In this document: piece after piece, positions 1-9,569 of the stretch
Layout of the letters: every line of letters begins with the position of its first letter
Position numbering within the stretch: position 1 is the stretch's first letter
Origin: Bradyrhizobium sp. ISRA430
GTDB taxonomy: Bacteria > Pseudomonadota > Alphaproteobacteria > Rhizobiales > Xanthobacteraceae
NCBI RefSeq assembly: GCF_029909975.1
Contig: NZ_CP094516.1
Coordinates: forward strand, 5,642,001 to 5,706,000
Direction: 5' to 3'
Length of the DNA stretch: 64,000 bases
Notes under the pieces: generated by a model
What the model saw: the letters and a program-made list of their open reading frames with translations, nothing else
What the model was told of the DNA's origin: nothing
Databases searched by the model: none
Translations under genes and position numbers: made by a program

Positions 1-125
1 CGCGAGGGATCGCCGCTGCCGAGCCGGAACCAGAACAGCAGCGCCAGGGCGAGGAAGACGAGCAGCGGCAGCACCATCAGGAAGGTACGGCGCGGCCGCG
101 CGGTGGAGGTCGATGGCTCGCTCAT
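1..125 (-). CDS. ccmG: Thiol:disulfide interchange protein CcmG/DsbE, N-terminal part (runs off window)
   Basis: Only the first 41 codons are present; the gene continues beyond base 1. The visible part has a short polar N-terminus ([13 protein letters not shown]), one strong hydrophobic segment of about 20 residues, then FRLGSGDPS, which looks like the membrane anchor and start of the mature part of CcmG. In the family this is a membrane-tethered periplasmic thioredoxin that reduces the apocytochrome c CXXCH cysteines before haem attachment. The CXXC active site is outside the window. The ATG at 125 overlaps the end of ccmD (stop at 122-124), so the two are translationally coupled. The name rests mainly on position after ccmC-ccmD. 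Confidence 0.8.
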   Translation of the reverse strand, partial: MSEPSTSTARPRRTFLMVLPLLVFLALALLFWFRLGSGDPS

Positions 126-307
126 GGCCTGTCCGTTGCGCTGCGCCCCGAGCGACGGGTGATGCCGCTGCGATCGAGCTCGCGCAGGCGCTGGGTCTGG
201 TTGCGATGGTCGATGATCACCCAGCCGATCAGCATCGCGACCACGATGGCGGCTGCGGCATAGGATATCACGATGAAGGACGCGTAGGGGCCGAGCGACA
301 TCGTCAT
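122..307 (-). CDS. ccmD: Haem exporter protein CcmD
   Basis: A 61-residue protein with one central membrane helix and a basic cytoplasmic tail ([16 protein letters not shown]), the usual shape of CcmD. In the family it is a small membrane subunit that helps release holo-CcmE from the CcmABC complex. The ATG at 307 overlaps the ccmC TGA (304-306), an ATGA junction that favours this start; a second ATG at 301 would give 59 residues. Its end overlaps the start of ccmG. Small size and low conservation mean the call depends on context and topology. Confidence 0.85.
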   Translation of the reverse strand: MTMSLGPYASFIVISYAAAAIVVAMLIGWVIIDHRNQTQRLRELDRSGITRRSGRSATDRP

Positions 308-1035
308 GCAGCCTTCTGGCTTGCCTGCATCATCTGCAGCGAGCGCACGCGCCGGCGCAAAATCTCGTTGCGCATCGCCGCCAGATGCAGCGTGACGAAC
401 AGCAGCGTGAAGGCGACCGCCATCACCAGCAGCGGAATGAGGAACGCGCGATCGAGCGTCGAGCCGCCCATGCGCATCACGGACGCGGGCTGATGCAGCG
501 TATTCCACCAGTCGACCGAGAACTTGATGATGGGAAGGTTGATCGCGCCGACCAGCGTCAGCACGGCGGCGGCGCGCGCCGCGCGCGAGGGATCCTCGAC
601 CGCGCGCCACAGCGCCATCAGGCCGAGATACATCAGGAACAGGATCAGCACCGAGGTCAGCCGCGCGTCCCATTCCCAATAGGTGCCCCACATCGGCCGG
701 CCCCACAGCGATCCGGTGACGAGCGCGAGGAAGGTGAAGGCGGCGCCGATGGGAGCTGCCGCTTTCGCGGCGACGTCGGCGAGCGGATGCCGCCACACCA
801 GCGTGCCGAGCGAGGCCACGCTCATGACGCCCCACACGAACATCGACAGCCAGGCATTGGGCACGTGGATGAACATGATCTTCACGGTCGCGCCCTGCTG
901 ATAGTCGTCGGGCGCGAAGGCGGATTGATAGAGACCGAGCGTGAGCAGGACGACGGTTGCAGCCGCAAGCCATGGCAGCACGCGCGCTGTCAGCGCGAGG
1001 AACCGCGTCGGATTGGCGAGGTCGATCAGCGTCAT
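304..1035 (-). CDS. ccmC: Haem ABC transporter permease CcmC
   Basis: A 243-residue polytopic membrane protein, normal length for CcmC. It carries the tryptophan-rich haem-binding motif of the haem handling protein family, [18 protein letters not shown], in the periplasmic loop near residues 111-128. Conserved histidines flank it (FIHVP near residue 56 and NTLHQP near 183). In the family CcmC loads haem covalently onto CcmE in the periplasm. It lies downstream of ccmB with a 90-bp gap and overlaps ccmD at the stop codon. Nothing looks degraded. Confidence 0.96.
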   Translation of the reverse strand: MTLIDLANPTRFLALTARVLPWLAAATVVLLTLGLYQSAFAPDDYQQGATVKIMFIHVPNAWLSMFVWGVMSVASLGTLVWRHPLADVAAKAAAPIGAAFTFLALVTGSLWGRPMWGTYWEWDARLTSVLILFLMYLGLMALWRAVEDPSRAARAAAVLTLVGAINLPIIKFSVDWWNTLHQPASVMRMGGSTLDRAFLIPLLVMAVAFTLLFVTLHLAAMRNEILRRRVRSLQMMQASQKAA

Positions 1036-1125
1036 GATGTCCTGATAATCACAGGTGGCCGCTCAGGCAATGAGCACGAAAGGGGGCAGCGAAAGTTGAT
1101 CGGGGTCAAGATCAGTCGAGCCCAA

Positions 1126-1794
1126 TCAATCGAGGCCATGTCTGAGGCTCGCGGCCGCGGCGAAGGGGCCGACCACGAGACTGACCAGCGACAGCGCGCA
1201 GAGGATCGAGAACGGCGCGCCGAACGACAGCGGCCCGGTGATGGCGGCTTGCGAGGCCGCGACCCCGAAGATCAGCACCGGGATCGAGAGCGGCAGCACC
1301 AGCACCGCCATGAGCAGCCCGCCGCGATGCAGCGTCACCGCCAGTGCGGCGCCGATCATGCCGGTGAAGGTCAGTGCCGGCGTGCCGGCGAGTAATGTCA
1401 GCGCCACTGCGCCGGTCGCGACCATGTCGAGGTTGAGCAGCAGCCCGAGCACGGGGGTTGCGACAATCAGCGGCAGGCCCGCCGCCAGCCAGTGCGCCAG
1501 TGCCTTGGTGGCGCAGGCGAGTTCCAGCGGCGTCCGGCTCATCGTGATCAGGTCCAGCGAGCCGTCCTCATGGTCGGCCATGAACAGCCGGTCCAGGGTG
1601 AGCAGGCTTGCCAGCAGCGCGCCGAGCCAGAGGATCGCCGGCCCGAGCCGCGACAACAGCGCCAGATCCGGCCCCACCGCGAACGGCATCAGCACCACGA
1701 CGGTCAGGAAGAACAGCACGCCGATCAGCGCCCCGCCGCCGACGCGCAGTGCGATCCGGATGTCCCGGCGAATGAGGGCGGAGAGGGCGGTCAT
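1126..1794 (-). CDS. ccmB: Haem exporter protein CcmB
   Basis: A 222-residue membrane protein with six predicted helices and the CcmB signature region FMADHEDGSLDLITMSRTPL near residues 71-90. In the family it forms the membrane part of the CcmAB ATPase that drives release of holo-CcmE. The ATG at 1794 is chosen because the family normally begins with a short MTALSALIRRDIRIALR-type segment; the frame is open further upstream only into repeat sequence. A 325-bp repeat-bearing gap separates it from ccmA, which is odd for subunits that are usually adjacent. Confidence 0.95.
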   Translation of the reverse strand: MTALSALIRRDIRIALRVGGGALIGVLFFLTVVVLMPFAVGPDLALLSRLGPAILWLGALLASLLTLDRLFMADHEDGSLDLITMSRTPLELACATKALAHWLAAGLPLIVATPVLGLLLNLDMVATGAVALTLLAGTPALTFTGMIGAALAVTLHRGGLLMAVLVLPLSIPVLIFGVAASQAAITGPLSFGAPFSILCALSLVSLVVGPFAAAASLRHGLD

Positions 1795-1856
1795 GGGGTG
1801 GCTCGTCCCGCGAAATAGCGCTGTGTCGCCGCCTCGAGCCCCACGCACACTGCGCT

Positions 1857-2021
1857 CCCTCCCCCCTTGCGGGGGAGGGCGGGGGAGGGGGGTAGCCCCG
1901 GGCAGGATGCTTCCGGTGTGGAGACCGCCAGCAACAGCGCGCCCACGTCCCGAGCTCTTACGCCGAGAGATTGTACCGTGCGGCACCCCCCTCCCTGACC
2001 CTCCCCCGCAAGGGGGGAGGG
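1857..2021. repeat. Inverted pair of GC-rich palindromic repeats between ccmA and ccmB
   Basis: A 23-bp unit at 1857-1879 occurs again as its exact reverse complement at 1999-2021. Each unit is itself a near-palindrome (CCCTCCCCC stem, TTGC or GCAA loop, GGGGGAGGG). The unit is followed or preceded by GGGGGAGGGG runs. About 119 bp lie between the units with no coding signal. The pair fills most of the 1795-2119 gap inside the ccmAB operon. Confidence 0.85.
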
Positions 2022-2119
2022 GGCGGTGAGAGCGGAGTCCCGCCGCCAGGAATGCCGCGGCAAGGAGCGTCGAGTGAACGCAAGTTGCACGCCCGAGAAA
2101 AGCTGAGGGTGGCTCGATC

Positions 2120-2722
2120 TCACGCCGCGTCTCCGATCCGCAGCTCCCGCGCGGCGATCCCGAGCGGGGCGTGGGTCGCCGCGATGATCAGGCCGCCGCA
2201 GGCGAGGTGGTCGCGCATCAGACCGCCGAACATGTCCTGGCCGGACGCATCCAGCGCCGTGGTCGGTTCGTCGAGCAGCCAGACCGGGCGGCGGACCGTG
2301 AGCAGCCGGGCCAGTGAGAGCCGGCGGCGCTGGCCGGCCGACAGGAACGCCGCAGGCAGATGGGTGGCGTGGTCGAGGCCGACGGTCGTGAGGCTGCGCG
2401 CGACGTCGAGCCGCTCTCCACCGAGGAAATCAGCCCAGAATGCCAGGTTTTCGTTGACGCTCAGCGCCGGCTTCAGGGCATCGCGATGACCGAGATAATG
2501 GCACTGCTCGGGGAGCGTCAGCTCGGCATCGCCGCCTTCCAGCGCGATCGTGCCGCCGGCCGGAACAAGCAGGCCCGCGATCAACCGCAGCAGCGATGTC
2601 TTGCCCGATCCGTTGCGGCCCACCACCGCCACCGCCTCGCCGGAAGCCGCCTCCAAATCGAGTCCGGCAAACACTTCGCGGCCGCCGCGCACGCATGTCA
2701 GTCCGCGTCCGGAGAGCCGCAT
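2120..2722 (-). CDS. ccmA: Haem exporter ATP-binding protein CcmA
   Basis: A 200-residue ABC ATPase, typical CcmA length. Walker A is GRNGSGKTS, the signature is [15 protein letters not shown], and Walker B is [12 protein letters not shown]. In the family it powers the CcmABC complex in cytochrome c maturation at the inner membrane. I chose the ATG at 2722 ([10 protein letters not shown]) because the ABC domain starts there; an upstream in-frame start would add 26 residues unlike the family. It is divergent from acnA across a 265-bp intergenic region. Confidence 0.95.
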   Translation of the reverse strand: MRLSGRGLTCVRGGREVFAGLDLEAASGEAVAVVGRNGSGKTSLLRLIAGLLVPAGGTIALEGGDAELTLPEQCHYLGHRDALKPALSVNENLAFWADFLGGERLDVARSLTTVGLDHATHLPAAFLSAGQRRRLSLARLLTVRRPVWLLDEPTTALDASGQDMFGGLMRDHLACGGLIIAATHAPLGIAARELRIGDAA

Positions 2723-2951
2723 CTCGCCGCTTGTCGAAGCCCTCAACGGAGCCCCCAGAACGGCCCGAGAGAAAACCCTAAGAAAATCTTGGGGTAGCAC
2801 ATCAGAATTTTTGGCTCGCGAATTGCTGCGGTACGATTGTGGCTGTGGCGGCGCGGTTAGAAAGCTTCTATAAGCCCGGAACTACTTGATGCAGCAACTC
2901 AACCTGCCCCTGCAAGCGACCCAGCCGGATTCGCTGACGGTGTTAAAATAC

Positions 2952-2968
2952 CCTGATCGGGTATAACT
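2952..2968 (+). promoter_or_regulatory. Inverted repeat in the acnA upstream region (possible operator)
   Basis: ATACCC-TGATC-GGGTAT is a perfect 6-bp-arm inverted repeat centred about 28 bp before the acnA ATG. Its position suits an operator overlapping a promoter or leader. The cognate regulator is unknown; iron-responsive control of aconitase is common, but no family consensus was matched. Confidence 0.4.
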
Positions 2969-2987
2969 AACAATTGGGATTTCCTAC

Positions 2988-5708
<2,721 letters not shown>

Positions 5709-5759
5709 ACGCGGATTTGTGAACGGTGGCTCACTGCGAAGTGAGTAGAAGGTTAAACG

Positions 5760-5785
5760 AAGGCGGCCTATCAAAAGGCCGCCTT
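5760..5785 (+). terminator. Hairpin terminator after acnA
   Basis: AAGGCGGCCT / AGGCCGCCTT form a perfect 10-bp stem with loop ATCAAA, 52 bp after the acnA stop. There is no long T-run after the stem, but it is the only strong hairpin in the gap. Confidence 0.7.
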
Positions 5786-5928
5786 CGCGCGTTGCGGCAC
5801 GCTTCAGATGGGCCCGCCCGGCGGAAATTTCCGCCTTGGTCGGATGAATGTGCCGCGCCCCGTAAGACTACGGTGACCATCAAGCGATATGATCTTTCCC
5901 CCACGAGCTAGGATGTGCGACGTTCGAC

Positions 5929-6705
5929 ATGACTGACATGATGGCGAGTAATCTGATTTCGCGCTGGTCCGGTGCATTCTGGTCGGGAGCGCTCAGCGTC
6001 TGTGCCATCATCGCCATCGTTCGTCCCGCCCACGCCGATCCCCGCGCCGTGGTCGAGCTCTTCACCTCGCAGGGCTGCTCCTCCTGTCCACCCGCCGACA
6101 AGATCATTGGCGAGCTGTCCAAGGATCCCTCGATCATCGCGCTCAGCATGCCGATCGACTATTGGGATTATCTCGGCTGGAAGGACACGCTGGCGGACTC
6201 GCGCTTCTCTGCGCGGCAACGCGCTTATTCGCGCATGCGCGGCGACCGCGAGGTCTATACGCCGCAAGTCGTGGTCAATGGCTCAACGCATGTCATCGGC
6301 AGCGATCGCGCCGGCATCGAAAGCGCGATCGGCAACACCATCAAGAATGAATCGGTGATGAGCGTGCCGGTGACGATGTCGCTCGCCGGCAAGCAGATCA
6401 GCGTGTCGGTGGCCGCGAGCCGGGAGCCGGCGGTCTCGCACGGCGAGGTCTGGATCTGCTCGATCGCGAAATCGGTGCCGATCTCGATCGGCCGCGGCGA
6501 AAACCGGGGACAGCAGATCACCTATCACAACGTCGTACGCAACGTGCTCAAGGTCGGCGATTGGAACGGCCGTCCGGAAAGCTGGACGGTGCCACTGGAG
6601 AATCTAACGCGCGAGGGCGTCGACGGCGCGGTGGTGTACGTCCAGGACGGCAGCCGCGAGAAGCCCGGCCCGATGCTGGGCGCGGCGTACACGTCGCTGC
6701 ACTGA
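5929..6705 (+). CDS. DUF1223 family exported thioredoxin-like protein
   Basis: A 258-residue protein with an N-terminal signal peptide (hydrophobic stretch about residues 14-32, likely cleavage after PAHA at 36). The mature protein opens with VVELFTSQGCSSCPPAD, the DUF1223 hallmark: a CxxC-like pair in a thioredoxin-like fold. YTPQVVVNG and VIGSDR further in are also typical. The biochemical role of DUF1223 is not established; a periplasmic redox or thiol role is a guess from the CSSC motif. The gene stands alone between acnA and a long intergenic region. Confidence 0.85.
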   Translation: MTDMMASNLISRWSGAFWSGALSVCAIIAIVRPAHADPRAVVELFTSQGCSSCPPADKIIGELSKDPSIIALSMPIDYWDYLGWKDTLADSRFSARQRAYSRMRGDREVYTPQVVVNGSTHVIGSDRAGIESAIGNTIKNESVMSVPVTMSLAGKQISVSVAASREPAVSHGEVWICSIAKSVPISIGRGENRGQQITYHNVVRNVLKVGDWNGRPESWTVPLENLTREGVDGAVVYVQDGSREKPGPMLGAAYTSLH

Positions 6706-6747
6706 AGCTGCGCTCGAATTCCCCTCGCACCAGATCGATCTAACCGC

Positions 6748-6850
6748 TCATGGTGAGGAGCGCGCTCTGGCGCGTCTCGAACCATGCAGGCCCGGCTGCT
6801 GCATCTCGTCGAGACGCCTGCTACGCAGGCTCCTCAGGATGAGGTCAGAG
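6748..6850. repeat. Intergenic palindromic repeat
   Basis: Imperfect inverted sequences (TGGTGAGGAGC ... GCTCCTCAGGATGAGG, with GCGTCTCGA / TCGAGACGC inside) make a long fold-back. It lies in the 6706-7274 gap, which has no convincing gene. The rest of that gap holds the structured segment at 6905-7027 and the upstream region of the DUF2794 gene. Confidence 0.6.
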
Positions 6851-6904
6851 TACGAAGGATGAGGGGAGAAGCATCAGGTCGGAAGATACACCCGACCTAA
6901 ACAA

Positions 6905-7027
6905 AAAAGGACCAACTCGCGTTGGCCCTCCTTGTCGCGCGTACAGACCCGATCCTGACGACCCCGGGGGGCTGGGGGCTGAGGAATCCGGAACCGAAAG
7001 GACCGGGCCAACGCACATCAACCTTTT
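6905..7027 (+). ncRNA. Candidate structured non-coding RNA (unidentified)
   Basis: The segment can fold as follows. AAAAGG 6905-6910 pairs with CCTTTT 7022-7027. GCGTTGGCCC 6919-6928 pairs perfectly with GGGCCAACGC 7005-7014. TCCTT 6929-6933 then pairs with AAGGA 6998-7002, leaving a 2-nt bulge. An inner hairpin forms between about 6949 and 6991. A competing local hairpin, GGACCAAC / GTTGGCCC (6909-6928, one mismatch), would exclude the long helix. I cannot match it to SRP, 6S or RNase P RNA. The strand is assumed. Confidence 0.3.
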
Positions 7028-7274
7028 CGCAGTGCAGGGCGGCAGTCGCTAGGCGGAAAAGAGGCGAGACTATGATTTCCTGCTAACGATCCCGTGACGG
7101 TTTGCCGCTGAAAAGTTCCACCGCTGCGTGTGCTGATTCGCTCACGATCTGACGGGTTTGGCCGTCTGCCCCTTGCGGTGAGGGGCGGTTGGCGCAATCA
7201 TGCAATTGTCATGATCCGCGGGGTCCTGCGATGGTTTCGCGGAGGCGGGCATGCTGTGCGACAGGAGGCGCTCC

Positions 7275-7646
7275 ATGAGTCTGATGTCGGAGGATGTCGA
7301 TCCGAGCGAGCAGCGCGCAGTGGCGCGTGTCGCCGCTGCGAACTCCCAGGGGAGCCGGGTGACGTTCAACCGGCTTGAACTGCATCGCATCCTCAATCTC
7401 TACGGCCGCATGGTCGCCGACGGCGAGTGGCGCGACTATGCCATCGACTTTCTCAAAGACCGCGCTGTGTTCTCGGTCTACCGCCGCGCCTCCGAAGTGC
7501 CGATCTATCGCATCGAGAAAGATCCGCGGCTGGCGCGCAAGCAGGGCATGTACAGCGTGATCTCGGCGACAGGCCTGATCCTGCGCCGTGGCCACGAACT
7601 CGAGCGCGTGCTGCTGGTGATCGATCGCAAGCTGGCGGTGGTCTGA
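7275..7646 (+). CDS. DUF2794 domain-containing protein
   Basis: A 123-residue soluble protein matching the DUF2794 family as I recall it, with conserved segments VTFNRLELHRILNLYGRMV and GEWRDYAIDFLKDRAVFSVYRR. The family is common in Rhizobiales and has no known function. I start it at the ATG at 7275 (MSLMSEDVD); an in-frame upstream start at 7251 would add eight non-conserved residues. It is followed at once by half of a palindromic repeat (about 7658-7697), then by the convergent GNAT gene. Confidence 0.85.
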   Translation: MSLMSEDVDPSEQRAVARVAAANSQGSRVTFNRLELHRILNLYGRMVADGEWRDYAIDFLKDRAVFSVYRRASEVPIYRIEKDPRLARKQGMYSVISATGLILRRGHELERVLLVIDRKLAVV

Positions 7647-7717
7647 CAATCTCGCCTCGTCATGCCGGGCTCGCGACTTCGTCGGGCCCCGGAATGACGC
7701 GGCGTTGGATGTTCGTC

Positions 7718-8248
7718 TTACTTCCCCGGGACCGTGCTTGCGCCCTCGCCGAGGTCGCGCTGCATCATCACGGTGTCCAGCCAGCGGCCGAATTTCAGCC
7801 CGACGTTCGGATGCGTGCCGATCATCTTGAAGCCGCATCTGGTGTGGACGCCGATCGAGCCGGCATTGGCGGAATCGCCGATGACGGCGATCATCTGGCG
7901 GAAGCCACGCGCCTCGCATTCGGTGATCAGCCGCTCCAGCAGCAGCAGGCCGATGCCGCGGCGGTGGAAGGACGGATCGAGATAGATCGAGTTCTCGACC
8001 GTGAAGCGGTAAGCCGGCCGCGGCCGGTAGGCGCCGGCATAGGCATAGCCCGCCACGCGCCCGTCGAGCATGGCGACGAAGTACGGATAGCCCCCGTCGG
8101 TCAGCGCGCGATAGCGCCGCGTCATCTCGGCAAGGTCGGGCGGTTCCAGCTCGAACGTCGCGGTGCCCTCGCGGACGGCCTGCTGGTAGATGGCGGTGAT
8201 GGCGGGAAGGTCGGCCTCGGTCGTAGGCCTGATCTCAGGTGCGGACAT
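7718..8248 (-). CDS. GNAT family N-acetyltransferase, phosphinothricin-acetyltransferase-like
   Basis: A 176-residue GNAT enzyme. It begins EIRPTTEADLPAITAIYQQAV and has ENSIYLDPSFHRRGIGLLLL, the motif A acetyl-CoA loop (R/Q-x-x-G-x-G/A), then SIGVHTRCGFKMIGT in motif B. GYAYAGAYRPRPAYRFTVENSIYL is the arrangement seen in the Pat/Bar/MddA subgroup, which acetylates phosphinothricin or methionine analogues. Its true substrate cannot be read from sequence. It is convergent with the DUF2794 gene. Confidence 0.88.
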   Translation of the reverse strand: MSAPEIRPTTEADLPAITAIYQQAVREGTATFELEPPDLAEMTRRYRALTDGGYPYFVAMLDGRVAGYAYAGAYRPRPAYRFTVENSIYLDPSFHRRGIGLLLLERLITECEARGFRQMIAVIGDSANAGSIGVHTRCGFKMIGTHPNVGLKFGRWLDTVMMQRDLGEGASTVPGK

Positions 8249-8305
8249 GCGGAGAGATTAGAGCCACCCTGCAGCCGCTGGAAGGGGGCAGCGGCCTCTC
8301 CCGGC

Positions 8306-8426
8306 GTCATTGCGAGCGCAGCGGAGCAATCCAGAAATGCATCCGCGGCATGACTCCGGATTGCGTCGTCGCGGAGCCTGTCATCCGGCCCGCCGAAGGC
8401 GGGACTGGGTGGCTCCTCACAATGAC
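8306..8426. repeat. GTCATTGCGAG-type intergenic palindromic element
   Basis: Starts GTCATTGCGAGCGCAGCGG and ends CTCCTCACAATGAC, with CAATCCAG and CCGGATTG inside. It shares its termini and internal words with the elements at 31148-31231 and 52715-52799. It lies between the GNAT gene and the YbhL terminator. Confidence 0.8.
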
Positions 8427-8457
8427 GGCGCTTGTGGGGAGAGCCGGGCCAAACAAA

Positions 8458-8481
8458 AACCCCGGCCTTGCGGCCGGGGTT
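8458..8481 (-). terminator. Rho-independent terminator of the YbhL-family gene
   Basis: AACCCCGGCC / GGCCGGGGTT is a perfect 10-bp stem with a 4-nt loop. Read on the minus strand it is followed by TTTGTTT, 25 bp after the gene's stop. It is a textbook intrinsic terminator for the minus-strand gene. Confidence 0.9.
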
Positions 8482-8506
8482 GGTGTCGTTCGCTCGGGCC
8501 TGTCGC

Positions 8507-9298
8507 TCAGTCGCGCTGGCCGAGGAGCTGCAGCAGCAGCGTGAACAGGTTGATGAAGTTCAAGTATAGCGACAGCGCACCGGTGATCGCCGCACGCTCT
8601 GCGATGTCACCGCCGGCCGACGCATAGCCGTAGATGTAGTCGTTCTTCAGCCGCTGCGTATCCCAGGCGGTCAGGCCCGCGAACACCAGCACGCCCACCA
8701 CGGATACGATGAACTGCAGCGCCGAGCTGGCGAGGAACAGGTTCACCAGGCTCGCGATGATGATGCCGATCAGGCCCATGAACAGGAACGAGCCCATTCC
8801 GCTCATGTCACGCTTGGTGGTGTAGCCATAGAGGCTCAGCGCGCCGAAGGTGGCCGCGGTGATGAAGAACACCCGCACGATCGAGGTGTGCGTGAACACC
8901 AGGAAGATCGAGGACAGCGAGATGCCCATCAGCGCCGAGAACACCCAGAACAGGATCTGGGCGGTCGATGGAGCAAGACGGTTGATGCCGGCCGAAATCA
9001 CGAACACCATGGCAAGGGGCGCCAGCATGAACAGCCATTTCAGCGGGCTCACGAACATCGCATAGCCGAACGGCGTCAGGAACAGCTTACCGACACGGAC
9101 GGCTTCCGGGGTCGGAACGTCCGTCACGGCGGCCATGTAGACACCGAGCGCAGCCAGGCCGGTGATGGCCAGGCCAATGCTCATGTAGTTGTAGATGCGC
9201 AGCATGTAGGCGCGCAGACCGGCGTCGACCGTCGCGGCGTCAACACGCCCGGCGGCCCTGCCGAAAGGAGAAGCGTAGTTACGGTCTAGGTCCGACAT
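8507..9298 (-). CDS. Bax inhibitor-1/YccA family membrane protein (YbhL-like)
   Basis: A 263-residue protein with seven predicted membrane helices and the family signatures (YNYMSIGLAITGLAALGVY; the C-terminal GALSLYLNFINLFTLLLQLLG). Such proteins are TMBIM-type channels or ion-leak proteins; their bacterial role is uncertain. I start at the ATG at 9298 (MSDLDRNYASPF); the frame is open 15 residues further up, but that part lies in what is probably the leader. A terminator follows at 8458-8481. Confidence 0.92.
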   Translation of the reverse strand: MSDLDRNYASPFGRAAGRVDAATVDAGLRAYMLRIYNYMSIGLAITGLAALGVYMAAVTDVPTPEAVRVGKLFLTPFGYAMFVSPLKWLFMLAPLAMVFVISAGINRLAPSTAQILFWVFSALMGISLSSIFLVFTHTSIVRVFFITAATFGALSLYGYTTKRDMSGMGSFLFMGLIGIIIASLVNLFLASSALQFIVSVVGVLVFAGLTAWDTQRLKNDYIYGYASAGGDIAERAAITGALSLYLNFINLFTLLLQLLGQRD

Positions 9299-9420
9299 GG
9301 TCGAATTCCCGTTGGTTGTCCGGTCCGGCACGAGGGTTTCCATGCCGCCGGTTCGTCAAATTCTATCTCGGATACCGATGCCTGCCGACATTAAATTTGG
9401 CTAACAATCGGGGCTCCGAA
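9299..9420 (-). promoter_or_regulatory. Leader region of the YbhL-family gene (possible ybhL leader RNA)
   Basis: Genes of this family in Rhizobiales are reported to be preceded by a conserved structured RNA, the ybhL leader. The segment just upstream here contains paired GC-rich words (CCGGCGGCA ... TGCCGG on the minus strand, about 9325-9352). I cannot align it to the consensus, so this rests on gene family and position. Confidence 0.3.
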
Positions 9421-9569
9421 CCCGTTGGATATGTGGGAAACTAACACATTCGCTGCAACCGTCCACGCGCGGCTGAATGTCGCCCTCGGCGCGCAATCCC
9501 GACGAGCGGACGTGGTTAATCGCGGGATTCGCGCGATTTGGCGACCGCGCAGCCGCCCGCTACATTTTG

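Noticed and set aside
6905..7027. Identity as SRP RNA, 6S RNA or RNase P RNA
   Set aside because: The SRP helix 8 consensus and the RNase P core words are absent, and the location does not fit 6S RNA in related genomes as I recall it. Kept only as an unidentified candidate.
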